A DNA stretch of 64,000 nucleotides from Methylobacterium sp. J-090 (GTDB lineage Bacteria; Pseudomonadota; Alphaproteobacteria; Rhizobiales; Beijerinckiaceae), in NCBI RefSeq assembly GCF_022829345.1, contig NZ_JAKSXV010000017.1:1-64000 (forward strand), written 5' to 3'. The position numbers and the translations under genes were made by a program. This document shows positions 25,732-34,505 of this stretch, one piece after another. Under the pieces are notes generated by a model. That model had not been told where the DNA came from, ran no database searches, and saw only the letters and a program-made list of their open reading frames with translations. Position 1 is the stretch's first letter. Each line of letters opens with the position of its first letter.

Positions 25732-26112
25732 TCACGTCGTCCGGCCGTCGCCGAGATACTGACGGACGGTGGCGAGGAACTTGGCCACCGAGATCGGCTT
25801 CGAGAGGTAGGCCTCGCAGCCCCCCTCGCGGATGCGCTCCTCGTCGCCCTTCATGGCGAAGGCCGTGATGGCGATGACCGGGATCGACTTCAGGTCGTCG
25901 TCCTCCTTCAGCCACTTCGTCACCTCGAGGCCGGAGACCTCGGGGAGCTGGATGTCCATCAGGATGAGGTCGGGCCGGTGGGTGCGGGCGAGCTCGATCG
26001 CCTCGATGCCGTTGGCGGTCTTGAGCGTCGCGTAGCCGTGCCCCTCCAACAGGTCGTTGAAGAGCTTCATGTTCAGCTCGTTGTCCTCGACGATGAGCAC
26101 CGTCTTTGTCAT
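25732..26112 (-). CDS. divK: single-domain response regulator DivK
   Basis: The 126-residue protein is a lone receiver: [14 protein letters not shown] (acidic pocket), [13 protein letters not shown] (phosphorylated Asp53), [14 protein letters not shown] (Thr) and [10 protein letters not shown] (Lys). This is the DivK pattern; it signals through DivL-CckA to CtrA. The start is ATG 26112. It heads the operon with pleD. Its upstream region is the divergent space shared with the DUF3572 gene, which contains a tandem repeat at 26146-26183. Confidence 0.96.
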   Translation of the reverse strand: MTKTVLIVEDNELNMKLFNDLLEGHGYATLKTANGIEAIELARTHRPDLILMDIQLPEVSGLEVTKWLKEDDDLKSIPVIAITAFAMKGDEERIREGGCEAYLSKPISVAKFLATVRQYLGDGRTT

Positions 26113-26145
26113 GGCCCATTGTTCCCGGCGTTCGAGCGGCTCATT

Positions 26146-26183
26146 GTTCTTGGAGGCATGGCCCGTTCTTGGAGGCTCGGCCC
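26146..26183. repeat. 19-base tandem repeat, 2 copies
   Basis: Copies gttcttggaggcatggccc (26146-26164) and gttcttggaggctcggccc (26165-26183) differ at two bases. A further partial duplication (atggcccgcgcga after ctcggcccgcgcga) follows at once. The array sits between divK and the divergent DUF3572 gene, so it overlaps the likely divK-pleD promoter region. Confidence 0.85.
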
Positions 26184-26220
26184 GCGCGACATGGCCCGCG
26201 CGAGAAGATGTAACGGATAC

Positions 26221-26556
26221 ATGTTGACGAAACGCAAATCCGACAATGAGCGCGATTCGGCCGAGCGCCTCGCCGTGGCGGTCCTCGCCTGGCTGGCCAC
26301 CGACGACGAGCGGCTCCACCCCTTCCTCAACGCCACCGGCGCGACCCCCGACACCCTGCGGGCGAGCGCGCAGGATGCCGGCTTCCTCGCGGGCCTCCTC
26401 GACCACGTGATGGGCGACGAGGCCACCCTGATGGCCGCGGCCCAAGCCCTCGCGGTTCCGCCCGAGCGCATCGCGGCGGCGTGGCGCCGGCTCTCGCCCA
26501 CGGAGTTCGACGACGGTTTCTCCGACCACGGGGCGGCGGGCGACGATTTCCCATGA
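26221..26556 (+). CDS. DUF3572 family protein
   Basis: The 111-residue cytosolic protein fits DUF3572: [27 protein letters not shown], then [16 protein letters not shown] and [15 protein letters not shown]. It is predicted helical. Members are found in alphaproteobacteria, usually before dinB as here; function is unknown. The stop overlaps the start of dinB (ATGA, 26553-26556), so the two are co-translated, which hints at a role in DNA damage handling. The start is ATG 26221. Confidence 0.88.
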   Translation: MLTKRKSDNERDSAERLAVAVLAWLATDDERLHPFLNATGATPDTLRASAQDAGFLAGLLDHVMGDEATLMAAAQALAVPPERIAAAWRRLSPTEFDDGFSDHGAAGDDFP

Positions 26557-27854
26557 CGGCGTTCTGCCGGGATTGCTGCACGGGACAGGCCGGCTCGACA
26601 CGCTGCCGCGCCTGCGGTTCGCCGCGCCTGCTGTCGCATCCCGAGCGCGACCGGCTCACCATCGCCCATGTCGATTGCGACGCCTTCTACGCCACGGTGG
26701 AGAAGCGCGACGACCCGTCCCTGCGCGACCGGCCCCTCATCATCGGCGGCGGCACCCGCGGCGTGGTGGCCACCGCCTGCTACCTCGCGCGGATCTCGGG
26801 CGTCCACTCGGCGATGCCGATGTTCCAGGCCCTCAAGGCCTGCCCCGACGCCGTGGTCCTGCGCCCGGACATGGAGAAGTACGCCCGCGTCGGGCGGGAG
26901 GTCCGGCGGATGATGCTCGACCTGACGCCCCTGGTGGAGCCCGTCTCCATCGACGAGGCCTTCCTCGACCTGTCGGGCACCGAGCGCCTGCACGGGGCGA
27001 GCCCGGCCCTCACCCTGGCGCGCTTCGCCGCCCGGGTGGAGCGGGAGATCGGCATCACCGTCTCCATCGGCCTGTCGGATGCGAAGTTCCTGGCCAAGAT
27101 CGCCTCCGACCTCGACAAGCCGCGCGGGTTCGCCATCCTCGGCCGGGCGGAGGCCGTGGAATTCCTCGCCGGGCGCCCGGTCTCGATCCTGCCCGGCATC
27201 GGCCAGGCGGCGCGGGCCAGGCTGGCCGAGCGCGGCATCCGCCTCGTCTCCGACATCGCCAGGGCCGACCCGCGCACCCTGCACGCGGCCCTGGGGCGCG
27301 ACGCGGGCCGGCTCCTGGCCCTCGCCCGGGGCGACGACCTGCGCCCCGTCCGGCCCGAGCGCGACACCAAGAGCGTCTCGGCCGAGACCACCTTCAGCGC
27401 GGACATCGCGGCCTTCGAGGCCCTGCGGCCGATCCTGTGGCGCCTGTGCGAGAAGGTCTCGGGCCGGCTCAAGCGCCAGGGCCTCGCGGCCGCCAACGTC
27501 ACCCTCAAGCTCAAGGATTCGGCGTTCCGCCTGCGCACCCGCACGCGCGGGGGCCTGGCGCCGACCCAGCTCGCCGCGCGCCTGTTCGCCGACAGCGAAC
27601 CCCTCCTGCGGGAGGCCTGCGACGGCACCTCGTTCCGCCTCCTCGGCATCGGCGGGGGCGACCTGTGCGACGCGGTCCACGCCGACCGGGGCGACCTCAT
27701 CGACGGGAGCCTCACGGCGGGCGGCCGCGTCCCGGAAGGGCTGGCCCGCACCGTCCGGCGCGAGGCCGCCCTCGATCGGCTCCGCGAAAAGTTCGGCGCC
27801 GGGGCGATCCAGCGCGGCCTCGCCTTCACCGCCGTGCCGCGCCCCGAGCGATAG
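26553..27854 (+). CDS. dinB: DNA polymerase IV (Y family)
   Basis: The 433-residue polymerase has the Y-family catalytic residues: [14 protein letters not shown] (first Asp) and [13 protein letters not shown] (Asp-Glu), plus [22 protein letters not shown] and a C-terminal little-finger domain. An N-terminal extension with two Cys pairs (CRDCC, CRACG) looks like a small zinc ribbon, seen in many alphaproteobacterial DinB proteins. No beta-clamp motif is obvious at the end. It performs error-prone lesion bypass. It is translationally coupled to the DUF3572 gene. I cannot see a LexA box in the short upstream gap. Confidence 0.94.
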   Translation: MTAFCRDCCTGQAGSTRCRACGSPRLLSHPERDRLTIAHVDCDAFYATVEKRDDPSLRDRPLIIGGGTRGVVATACYLARISGVHSAMPMFQALKACPDAVVLRPDMEKYARVGREVRRMMLDLTPLVEPVSIDEAFLDLSGTERLHGASPALTLARFAARVEREIGITVSIGLSDAKFLAKIASDLDKPRGFAILGRAEAVEFLAGRPVSILPGIGQAARARLAERGIRLVSDIARADPRTLHAALGRDAGRLLALARGDDLRPVRPERDTKSVSAETTFSADIAAFEALRPILWRLCEKVSGRLKRQGLAAANVTLKLKDSAFRLRTRTRGGLAPTQLAARLFADSEPLLREACDGTSFRLLGIGGGDLCDAVHADRGDLIDGSLTAGGRVPEGLARTVRREAALDRLREKFGAGAIQRGLAFTAVPRPER

Positions 27855-27860
27855 GGAGCG

Positions 27861-28691
27861 TCAGGACTTGCAGTCCGTCGCGGCCGGGAGCTTGTCGAGG
27901 CGGCTGAGATTGCCCGCCACGGCGAACTCTCCGTAGTCCAGGCGCAGGTTTCCGCTGACCCCGTTCTCGTAGAGGTCGAAGGTCAGCACGTAGATCGGCG
28001 TGCGCTCGCCCTCGCCGGAGGTGAAGTAGCTCAGGGTCACCGGCCAATGGGGCATGGCCGCCATCTCGCCCTCGCGCAGGGGCTTGTCGCGGTCGGACTC
28101 CGCCTTGGCGGAGGCGGTCGTGGCCGGGCGTCCGATGACCGCCAGGGTGTCGTAGACCTTCCGGCCGTCGTCGGTGCCGTCGTAGACCTTGACGGAGAGG
28201 GTGGTCTGACCGGCGCGGGCCGCCTCGATGAGCCGGCGCATGTGGACCGTGGGGAACAGCACCTCGCCGCTCGCCTGGAACCCGTCGCGCTTGGGCTCCT
28301 TGAGGCGGACCTTGAGGGCATCCGCCGCCGTTTCGGCGGTGCCGTCCACGGACTGGCCGGGCGTGCCGTTGAGGAGGGTGCTGACCTTGAAGCGGTAGCT
28401 GCGCCCGTCGGCGCTCTCGAAGGTGGTGTTACGCAGGTCCGAGGTGCGGCTGCCGGTCTCGCCGCTCTCCAGCACCGTCACCTGCCGGGTCTGCATCGTG
28501 TAGCCCTTGCAGGCGTCGCCCGAGAAATCGATGACGATGCGCCCGCGCGCACTCTCCACCGCCCGGGTGCCGCCGCTCTGGGCCAGGGACAGGTCGTAGA
28601 CCGCCCGGTGGCTGGCGAGGTGCACGGGCTCGGCGGCGGCCGCCCCGGTGGCGAACAGGATGAGACAGGCCGTGGCGCGGGGCAGACGCAT
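27861..28691 (-). CDS. eipB: cell envelope integrity protein EipB
   Basis: The 276-residue periplasmic protein has a signal peptide (ACLILFATGAAAA) and the EipB (DUF1849) pattern: HLASHRAVYDLSLAQSG, GRIVIDFSGDACKGYTMQTR and GEVLFPTVHMRRLIEAARAG. Cys61 and Cys274 match the disulfide described for Brucella EipB, a beta-spiral needed for envelope strength and virulence there. It converges on dinB with six bases between the genes and is divergent from gcrA. Confidence 0.9.
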   Translation of the reverse strand: MRLPRATACLILFATGAAAAEPVHLASHRAVYDLSLAQSGGTRAVESARGRIVIDFSGDACKGYTMQTRQVTVLESGETGSRTSDLRNTTFESADGRSYRFKVSTLLNGTPGQSVDGTAETAADALKVRLKEPKRDGFQASGEVLFPTVHMRRLIEAARAGQTTLSVKVYDGTDDGRKVYDTLAVIGRPATTASAKAESDRDKPLREGEMAAMPHWPVTLSYFTSGEGERTPIYVLTFDLYENGVSGNLRLDYGEFAVAGNLSRLDKLPAATDCKS

Positions 28692-29068
28692 GGGGTCTCC
28701 TGATGGGGTGAATCGGGATGCGGCGGTCGCCCCTCAGATAGGCCGCCCCTCCCCCACCGGCAATGCGGAGCCGCGGGCGCGCCTCGGCCGGCGGAAGCCC
28801 ATGGGTGGAAACCGGCCGGTGGAGACTTGATCGGAGGAAATTTGATCGAAAGGAACTTGGCCGGTGAGAACTTGGCCGCCCTTCCGGTCGCCGCCGAAGC
28901 CGCTCTTGCCTCCGGCTCGCGCGCTCCTGTACGGTTCGCCCGTCGCCGAAGAGAGCCCGAGGCGAACGTCACCCGTCCGGTCCCGAAGTCGCCAGCCGCG
29001 GAGCCCCGCCGCTGTCCCTTCGTGCCCGCGACGCCCGAGGGTGATCGAGGACGATGTCGGAGGGGGCG
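28692..29068. other. 377-base divergent region between eipB and gcrA
   Basis: It holds no gene I can support, although several frames are open. It contains a GANTC methylation-type site (GAATC, 28710-28714) near the eipB side and the degenerate 15-base array at 28804-28877. It must contain the promoters of both eipB and gcrA. I cannot point to a clear -35/-10 pair. Confidence 0.6.
28804..28877. repeat. degenerate 15-base tandem repeat, 5 units
   Basis: Units run ggtggaaaccggcc (14 bases, 28804-28817), ggtggagacttgatc, ggaggaaatttgatc, gaaaggaacttggcc and ggtgagaacttggcc (28863-28877). The spacing of the last four is exactly 15. Read on the plus strand it would encode NLIERNLAGENLAA, which looks like a pentapeptide-repeat protein. 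It is not inside a gene that has coding support. Confidence 0.8.
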
Positions 29069-29665
29069 ATGACGGATACGATCCCGAGCTGGTCGGACGA
29101 GCGCGTCGATCTCCTGCGCCGCCTGTGGCAGGAGGGCCTCAGCGCCAGCCAGATCGCCGCGCAGCTCGGCGGCGTCACCCGCAACGCCGTCATCGGCAAG
29201 GTCCATCGACTCGGCCTGTCCGGCCGCGTGGCGAAGGGGGCCGACGCGGCCCTCCCCCGCAAGAAGGCGGTCCGGGAGGTGGAAGCCCAAGAGACGGCCG
29301 GGGCCGAAGGGACCGGGGCGGCTCAAGCGGCCGAGGCGGGACCGGGCGCCGAGGCCGGAACCGTGACGGGCTCCGGATCGGTCATCGCCATGGTGCCCGT
29401 GGCGGCCGAGGCCACCGCCTGTGCCGACCCGGCGCCCGTCGCGCGGGTCGAGCCCGTGGCCCTGGCGGCCTCCCGGCGCGTGACGATCATGGACCTGCGC
29501 GAATCCATGTGCCGCTGGCCGCTGGGCGACCCGACCACGCCCGATTTCCACTATTGCGGCGACCGCGCCATCACCGGCCTGCCCTACTGCACCCACCACG
29601 CCGAGATCGCCTACCAGCCGGCGGCCGAGCGCAGGCGCGACCGCCGGGTCGGCGGCTTCCGCTGA
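29069..29665 (+). CDS. gcrA: GcrA cell-cycle regulator
   Basis: The 198-residue protein has the GcrA N-terminal helix-turn-helix (WSDERVDLLRRLWQEGLS, SQIAAQLGGVTRNAVIGK), an Ala/Glu/Gly-rich linker and the C-terminal block CRWPLGDPTTPDFHYCGD with YCTHHAEIAYQP. It binds sigma-70 holoenzyme and activates promoters with methylated GANTC sites. ATG 29069 is preferred over 29054 because ggaggggg at 29058-29065 lies just ahead. The linker is less regular than in Caulobacter, as is usual. Confidence 0.95.
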   Translation: MTDTIPSWSDERVDLLRRLWQEGLSASQIAAQLGGVTRNAVIGKVHRLGLSGRVAKGADAALPRKKAVREVEAQETAGAEGTGAAQAAEAGPGAEAGTVTGSGSVIAMVPVAAEATACADPAPVARVEPVALAASRRVTIMDLRESMCRWPLGDPTTPDFHYCGDRAITGLPYCTHHAEIAYQPAAERRRDRRVGGFR

Positions 29666-29767
29666 GGCGCAGGCGCCATCACACGCGGCCCTGATTGCGA
29701 CCGAGGGCCGACCATCGACGCGGTCGTGTGGGTAGACGACGATGCGTTCACACGTCGTCGCCGGGTC

Positions 29768-30472
29768 TCAGGGTTCGGCGTTCGCGAACATCTCGTCGAA
29801 CGAGTAGCCCGAGCCCCGCACCGTGCGGATCGGGTCGCTCTGCCGGGGCCGGTTGAGGGCCTTGCGCAGGCGCCCGACATGGACGTCCACCGTGCGCTCG
29901 TCGATGTAGACGTCGTGGCCCCAGACCCCGTCGAGGAGCTGCTCGCGCGAGAACACGCGGCCGGGGCTCTGCATCAGGAATTCGAGGAGCTTGAACTCGG
30001 TGGGTCCGAGATGGATCTCGCGGCCCTCCCGGCGGATGCGGTGACTGAGACGGTCGAGCTCGATGTCCCCGGCCACCAGCAGGTTGGCCACGTGGGCGGG
30101 CTTGGCCCGCCGCAGGAGGGCGCGCACGCGGGCGAGGAGCTCGGGGACGGAGAACGGCTTGACGATGTAGTCGTCGGCCCCCGTGCCGAGGCCGCGGATG
30201 CGGTCGCTCTCCTCGCCCCGGGCCGTGAGCATGATGACCGGCAGGCGCTCTGTCTCCCGGCGCGCCCGGATGCGGCGGCACAGCTCGATCCCCGACAGGC
30301 CCGGCAGCATCCAGTCGAGGAGGACGAGGTCGGGGACCTGTTCCTGCATCCGGATGTCCGCCTCGTCGCCGCGCGCGGCGGTATCGACCACGAATCCCTC
30401 GGCCTCGAGGTTGTAGCGCAACAGGAGGGTCAGGGCCTCCTCGTCCTCGACGATCAGGATCCGCGTACTCAT
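29768..30472 (-). CDS. phoB: phosphate regulon response regulator PhoB
   Basis: The 234-residue regulator has a receiver domain (ILIVEDEEALTLLL, phospho-Asp in LVLLDWMLPGLSG, VIMLTARGEE, DDYIVKPFS) and a winged-helix output domain ending RRPRQSDPIRTVRGSGYSF-type. It binds the Pho box upstream of pstS when phosphate is low. It is the last gene of the pst-phoU block but is set off from phoU by a strong hairpin (30526-30565) and the 15-base repeats, so it may be made at a different level. GTG 30475 is an alternative start. The partner kinase gene phoR is not in the window. Confidence 0.95.
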   Translation of the reverse strand: MSTRILIVEDEEALTLLLRYNLEAEGFVVDTAARGDEADIRMQEQVPDLVLLDWMLPGLSGIELCRRIRARRETERLPVIMLTARGEESDRIRGLGTGADDYIVKPFSVPELLARVRALLRRAKPAHVANLLVAGDIELDRLSHRIRREGREIHLGPTEFKLLEFLMQSPGRVFSREQLLDGVWGHDVYIDERTVDVHVGRLRKALNRPRQSDPIRTVRGSGYSFDEMFANAEP

Positions 30473-30479
30473 CACACCC

Positions 30480-30524
30480 GCCCGCCCAACTTACGCCCGC
30501 CCAACATACGCCCGCCCATGCGAA
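30480..30524. repeat. 15-base tandem repeat, 3 copies, in the phoB leader
   Basis: Units gcccgcccaacttac (30480-30494), gcccgcccaacatac (30495-30509) and gcccgcccatgcgaa (30510-30524) sit directly upstream of phoB, 8 bases from its start. They would form the phoB mRNA leader between the hairpin and the start codon. No Shine-Dalgarno-like AGGAG is visible inside. Confidence 0.85.
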
Positions 30525-30525
30525 T

Positions 30526-30565
30526 CCGGGGGCGTTCGGACCGGGCCTGGTCCGAACGCCCCCGG
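30526..30565 (-). terminator. strong hairpin between phoU and phoB
   Basis: A perfect 17-base stem (left arm from ccgggggcgttcggacc at 30526-30542, right arm 30549-30565) closes a 6-base loop. On the minus strand it lies 65 bases after the phoU stop and 53 bases before phoB. No U-run follows on the phoB side, so it may attenuate rather than end transcription, or protect the 3' end of the pst-phoU message. Confidence 0.75.
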
Positions 30566-30630
30566 AACTGTCCCGTCTCCAGCCCCCCGGCGATCGGGCC
30601 CGGTGCCCGTCGGGGAGGGCCCGCCGTCAC

Positions 30631-31371
30631 TCAGACGCCGGTGGCGACGTCGAGGGGCGGCACGTCGACCGTCGCGTAGTTCGAGGCGTCGTTCTTGGGA
30701 CGATCGCTCTCGGCCAGGCTGTTGGCGCCGGTGACGAGGTAGTGGATGGTCTCGGCGATGTTGGTGGTGTGGTCGCCGATGCGCTCGATGTTCTTGGCGA
30801 CGAACAGGAGGTGCGTGCAGAACGAGATGTTGCGCGGGTCCTCCATCATGTAGGTCAGGAGTTCGCGGAACAGCGAGTTGTAGAGGGCGTCGATGGCGTC
30901 GTCGCGCTCCCACACGTCCAACGCCGCCTTGGTGTCGCGGCTGGCATAGGCGTCGAGGACGTCCTTGAGCTGCTCCTGCACGAGGTCGCTCATGTGCTGG
31001 ACGCCGATGACGATCTTCTGCGGCTGGTTCTGCTCGGCGATGGCGACGACGCGCTTGGCGACGTTCTTGGCGAGATCGCCGATGCGCTCGAGGTCGTTCG
31101 AGACGCGGATGGCGGAGACCGTCTCGCGCAGGTCGATGGCCATGGGCTGGCGCCGGGCGATGAGCAGGATCGCCCGCTCCTCGATCTCGCGCTGCAGGGT
31201 GTCGAGGCGATGGTCCGCCGCGATGACGGCCTGGGCCAGGGGCACGTCGCGGCGCACGAGGGCGTCGCTCGCTTCCGTCATCATCTTCTCGGCGATGCCG
31301 CCCATCTCGGAGATGGAACGGCGCAGGTCTTCGAGGTCGGTGTCGTAGGAACTGACGATGTGGTCGGGCAT
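30631..31371 (-). CDS. phoU: phosphate signalling protein PhoU
   Basis: The 246-residue protein is two tandem three-helix bundles. It shows the metal-binding E/DxxxD patterns near SNDLERIGDLAKNVAKRV and KNIERIGDHTTNIAETI, the hallmark of PhoU. It links PstSCAB to PhoR-PhoB and prevents toxic phosphate uptake. It follows pstB after 166 bases that include a 7-base-stem hairpin (31428-31448). The gene is in the same orientation as the pst genes. Confidence 0.96.
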   Translation of the reverse strand: MPDHIVSSYDTDLEDLRRSISEMGGIAEKMMTEASDALVRRDVPLAQAVIAADHRLDTLQREIEERAILLIARRQPMAIDLRETVSAIRVSNDLERIGDLAKNVAKRVVAIAEQNQPQKIVIGVQHMSDLVQEQLKDVLDAYASRDTKAALDVWERDDAIDALYNSLFRELLTYMMEDPRNISFCTHLLFVAKNIERIGDHTTNIAETIHYLVTGANSLAESDRPKNDASNYATVDVPPLDVATGV

Positions 31372-31537
31372 GTCGCACTCCTCGGTCAGGTCCTCAGGGA
31401 ACCTGCCACGTGGCGTTGGGGCGGGATGCGGGGGTCGATCTCCCCCGCCCGAGGATCAGAGTGCCGCGCGAACCCCCCGATCACGGCCGGTTCTCTTCTC
31501 GAATCCGGCGGCGCGGCGGGCGTTTCGCGGGAGACAC

Positions 31538-32356
31538 TCAGCCGAAGCGGCCGGTGATGTAGTCCTGGGTCTGGCGCTTCTCGGGGTTCATGAAGATCCG
31601 CGTCGTCGGACCGAACTCGACGAGCTCGCCGAGATACATGAACGCCGTGAACTGCGAGATGCGCGCGGCCTGCTGCATGTTGTGCGTGACGATGACGATG
31701 GTGAACTCGGAGCGAAGCTGCTCGATGAGTTCCTCGATGCGGCCCGTGGAGATCGGATCGAGGGCCGAGGTCGGCTCGTCGAACAGGATGACCTCGGGGC
31801 GCTGGGCCACGGTGCGGGCGATGCACAGGCGCTGCTGCTGGCCGCCCGAGAGGCCCATGCCGGACTGCTTGAGCTTGTCCTTCACCTCGTCCCACAGGGC
31901 GGCCTTGCGGAGCGACTCCTCCACGCGGACGTCGAGGTCGGCTTTGGGCAGCTTCTCGTAGAGGCGCAGGCCGAAGGCGACGTTGTCGTAGATCGACATG
32001 GGGAACGGCGTCGGCTTCTGGAACACCATGCCGATGCGCGAGCGCAGCTCGTTGAGATCGACCTTCGAATCGAGGACGTTCTGGCCGTCGAGCAGGATCT
32101 CCCCCTCTGCGCGCTGGTCGGGGTACAGGCTGTAGATGCGGTTGAAGGTGCGCAGCAGGGTCGATTTCCCGCAGCCCGACGGGCCGATGAGCGCCGTCAC
32201 CTGCCGGTCGTGGAAGTTGAGGTTCACGGATTTCAGGCCGTGGAAGCTGCCGTAGTAGAAGTTCAGGTCCTTCACGGCGATGCGGACGGGGGAGTTCTCG
32301 TCCGCCTTGTGGCGGCCGGTGAGCTGCGCGGCGGTGATCCCGGAGGCGGCGTTCAT
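31538..32356 (-). CDS. pstB: phosphate ABC transporter ATPase PstB
   Basis: The 272-residue ATPase shows Walker A ([18 protein letters not shown]), signature ([16 protein letters not shown]), Walker B ([13 protein letters not shown]) and the H-loop ([14 protein letters not shown]), with [12 protein letters not shown] near the end, all typical of PstB. The start is ATG 32356; TTG 32365 is possible. It follows pstA after 49 bases. Confidence 0.97.
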   Translation of the reverse strand: MNAASGITAAQLTGRHKADENSPVRIAVKDLNFYYGSFHGLKSVNLNFHDRQVTALIGPSGCGKSTLLRTFNRIYSLYPDQRAEGEILLDGQNVLDSKVDLNELRSRIGMVFQKPTPFPMSIYDNVAFGLRLYEKLPKADLDVRVEESLRKAALWDEVKDKLKQSGMGLSGGQQQRLCIARTVAQRPEVILFDEPTSALDPISTGRIEELIEQLRSEFTIVIVTHNMQQAARISQFTAFMYLGELVEFGPTTRIFMNPEKRQTQDYITGRFG

Positions 32357-32405
32357 CGGTGGCAATCCTTCGATCGGGCGGGGGGCGGTGGGAGCGGCGC
32401 GCGGG

Positions 32406-33299
32406 TCAGCGCGCCCGCTCGCTCTTGATGACGAAGCGGGCCACGATCGACAGGGCGAGGATCGTGATGGTGATGAGGAGGGCGCCGGCCCAGGCGAGCT
32501 GCTGCCAGTTCGGGTAGGGCGAAAGGGCGAACTGGTAGATCATCACCGGCAGGTTCGGCACGCCGCCCATGAGGTTCGGCGAGAACCAGCTGTTGTTGTT
32601 GAGCGCCGTGAACAGGAGCGGCGCGGTCTCGCCGGCGATGCGGGCGAGCGCCAGGATGATGCCGGTGACGATGCCCGCACTCGCCCCGCGCCATGTGATG
32701 GCGGTGATGACCTTCGAGGGCGGGGCGCCGAGGGCCGCGCCGGCCTCGCGCAGGGTCGAGGGCACCAGGCGCAGCATGTCCTCGGTGGTGCGCACGATGA
32801 CCGGGGTGGCGATGATGGCGAGCGCCACGGCGCCGGCCCAGCCCGAGTAGCTGCCCATGGGCCGCACCATCAGGGTGTAGACGAACAGGCCGATGAGGAT
32901 GGAGGGCGCCGACAAGAGGATGTCGTTGAGGAAGCGCACGAGGTCGGCGAGCTTCGAGTTGCGGCCGTACTCGGCGAGGAACGTGCCGGCCATGACGCCC
33001 ACGGGCGTCGCGACCAGGATGCCGAGGAACGTCATCACGAGGCTGCCGAGGATCGCGTTGGCGATGCCGCCGCCCTCGGAACCGGGGCCGGGCGTCGGCT
33101 CGGTGAAGAGGAGCGGCGAGAAGCCCTTCACGCCCTCGATGATCAGCATCGCCAGGATGGAGCCGAGCACGAGGATGCCGATGAGGGTGGCGAGGGTGCT
33201 GGCGCCGATGAGCAGCTTGTCGGCGACCCGGCGCCCGGAGCGGACCCGGCTGGCCTGCAGGGGCGGCGCGGCGCCGGCGACGGTGTTGAGCGCGTCCAT
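32406..33299 (-). CDS. pstA: phosphate ABC transporter permease PstA
   Basis: The 297-residue inner-membrane protein has six predicted membrane spans and the permease EAA loop near [36 protein letters not shown] and the loop [15 protein letters not shown] are standard PstA blocks. It pairs with PstC to form the phosphate channel. The start is ATG 33299. It follows pstC after 20 bases. Confidence 0.95.
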   Translation of the reverse strand: MDALNTVAGAAPPLQASRVRSGRRVADKLLIGASTLATLIGILVLGSILAMLIIEGVKGFSPLLFTEPTPGPGSEGGGIANAILGSLVMTFLGILVATPVGVMAGTFLAEYGRNSKLADLVRFLNDILLSAPSILIGLFVYTLMVRPMGSYSGWAGAVALAIIATPVIVRTTEDMLRLVPSTLREAGAALGAPPSKVITAITWRGASAGIVTGIILALARIAGETAPLLFTALNNNSWFSPNLMGGVPNLPVMIYQFALSPYPNWQQLAWAGALLITITILALSIVARFVIKSERAR

Positions 33300-33319
33300 G
33301 GGTGTTGGCTCCGGCGAAC

Positions 33320-34294
33320 TCACGCGACCTTCACGCGTCGCACGAGCAGGCGGGCGACGATGAGGACGACGAAGGTGATGACGAACAGGATGCAGCCGAG
33401 CGCCATGAGCGAATTCAGCTGCAGGCCGTCGGCCTCGTTGAACTCGTTGGCGATGCGCGAGGCGATGGTGGAGCCCGGATCGAACACCGAGGCCGAGAGG
33501 CGGTTGGCGTTGCCGATGACGAAGGTCACCGCCATGGTCTCGCCCAGCGCCCGGCCGAGGCCGAGCATGATCGCGCCGATGATCGAGACCGAGGCCTGGG
33601 GCACGAGGACGTGGCGCACCACCTCCCAGGTGGTGCAGCCGATGCCGTAGGCGCTCTCGCGCAGCACCGTGGGGATCTGATCGAGCATGTCGCGGGTGAT
33701 CGAGGCCACGAAGGGCACGATCATGATGGCGAGGATGATGCCGGCGGTGAGGATGCCGACGCCCGAGGGCACGCGGGCGTAGAACAGGGTCCCGACGATG
33801 GGCATGCCCTCGACGAGGTTCGACACCGGCACCTGCACGAAGCGGGCGAAGAGCGGCGCGAAGATGAACAGGCCCCACATGCCGTAGATGATGCTCGGCA
33901 CCGAGGCGAGGAGCTCGATGGTCATCGAGACGGGCTTGCGCGCCCAGCCCGGGCAGAGCTGCGTCAGGTAGACGGCGATGCCGAGCGACAGGGGCACGCC
34001 GATGAGCAGGGCCAGCAGGGCGGAGGCCAGGGTGCCGATGATGGCGACGAAGGCGCCGTACTGTTCCTGGCCGATGTTCCAGGCGCTCGACGTGATGAAG
34101 CCGGGGCCGAACTCGGCGAAGGCCGGCCAGCCGCCATACGCGATGGAGGCGAGGATGCCGAAGAGCACGAGGAGAACGAGGATCGCCGAGGCGTAGGACG
34201 CGGCGCGGAACAATTGGTCGCCGAGGCCGCCGGGCTTGCGCCGGGCCGGAGCGGCTGTCCGCGTCAGGGAGATCTGTTCAGTCAAGGCGCCCAT
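33320..34294 (-). CDS. pstC: phosphate ABC transporter permease PstC
   Basis: The 324-residue inner-membrane protein has the PstC blocks [38 protein letters not shown] (EAA loop) and [18 protein letters not shown]. It has about six to seven membrane spans, with [17 protein letters not shown] near the start. It forms the channel with PstA. The gap of 202 bases to pstS holds a large palindrome and tandem repeats. Confidence 0.96.
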   Translation of the reverse strand: MGALTEQISLTRTAAPARRKPGGLGDQLFRAASYASAILVLLVLFGILASIAYGGWPAFAEFGPGFITSSAWNIGQEQYGAFVAIIGTLASALLALLIGVPLSLGIAVYLTQLCPGWARKPVSMTIELLASVPSIIYGMWGLFIFAPLFARFVQVPVSNLVEGMPIVGTLFYARVPSGVGILTAGIILAIMIVPFVASITRDMLDQIPTVLRESAYGIGCTTWEVVRHVLVPQASVSIIGAIMLGLGRALGETMAVTFVIGNANRLSASVFDPGSTIASRIANEFNEADGLQLNSLMALGCILFVITFVVLIVARLLVRRVKVA

Positions 34295-34365
34295 CCGAAG
34301 TGTCTCTTCTCTCTGCGGCGTCTACAGCGCGGCGTGTCCCGACGCGAGCCGATCGTTTCCCATGG

Positions 34366-34395
34366 GACGGGCCCGGCGCATGCGCCGGGCCCGTC
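34366..34395 (-). terminator. 30-base perfect palindrome between pstS and pstC
   Basis: Arms gacgggcccggcgca and its exact complement meet without a loop base at 34380/34381. On the minus-strand transcript it follows the pstS stop by about 100 bases and precedes pstC by about 70 bases. No U-run follows. Such stem-loops often stabilise an upstream high-level binding-protein message or reduce read-through into permease genes. Confidence 0.6.
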
Positions 34396-34422
34396 GATGG
34401 ATCACCCGTCCTATGGGAGGAC

Positions 34423-34505
34423 GAAGCCTTGCCTACCGAAGCCTTGCCTACCGAAGCCTTGCCCGCCGAAGACGGGCTTACCTGTTGAAGACGGGCTTAC
34501 ATGTT
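34423..34505. repeat. compound tandem repeat at the pstS 3' end
   Basis: Three 15-base units (gaagccttgcctacc twice, gaagccttgcccgcc once, 34423-34467) run into two 19-base units (gaagacgggcttacctgtt 34468-34486, gaagacgggcttacatgtt 34487-34505). The last copy covers the pstS stop codon (34497-34499) and the codons for VFNM, so the gene end has been copied into the space downstream. Confidence 0.88.

Noticed and set aside
28804..28877. Repeats considered as a CRISPR array
   Set aside because: Units are directly adjacent with no spacers, are degenerate and only 15 bases long, and no cas gene is present.
28827..29072. A small pentapeptide-repeat gene
   Set aside because: Only about 14 residues fit the pattern; the rest of the frame runs into gcrA with no coding support.
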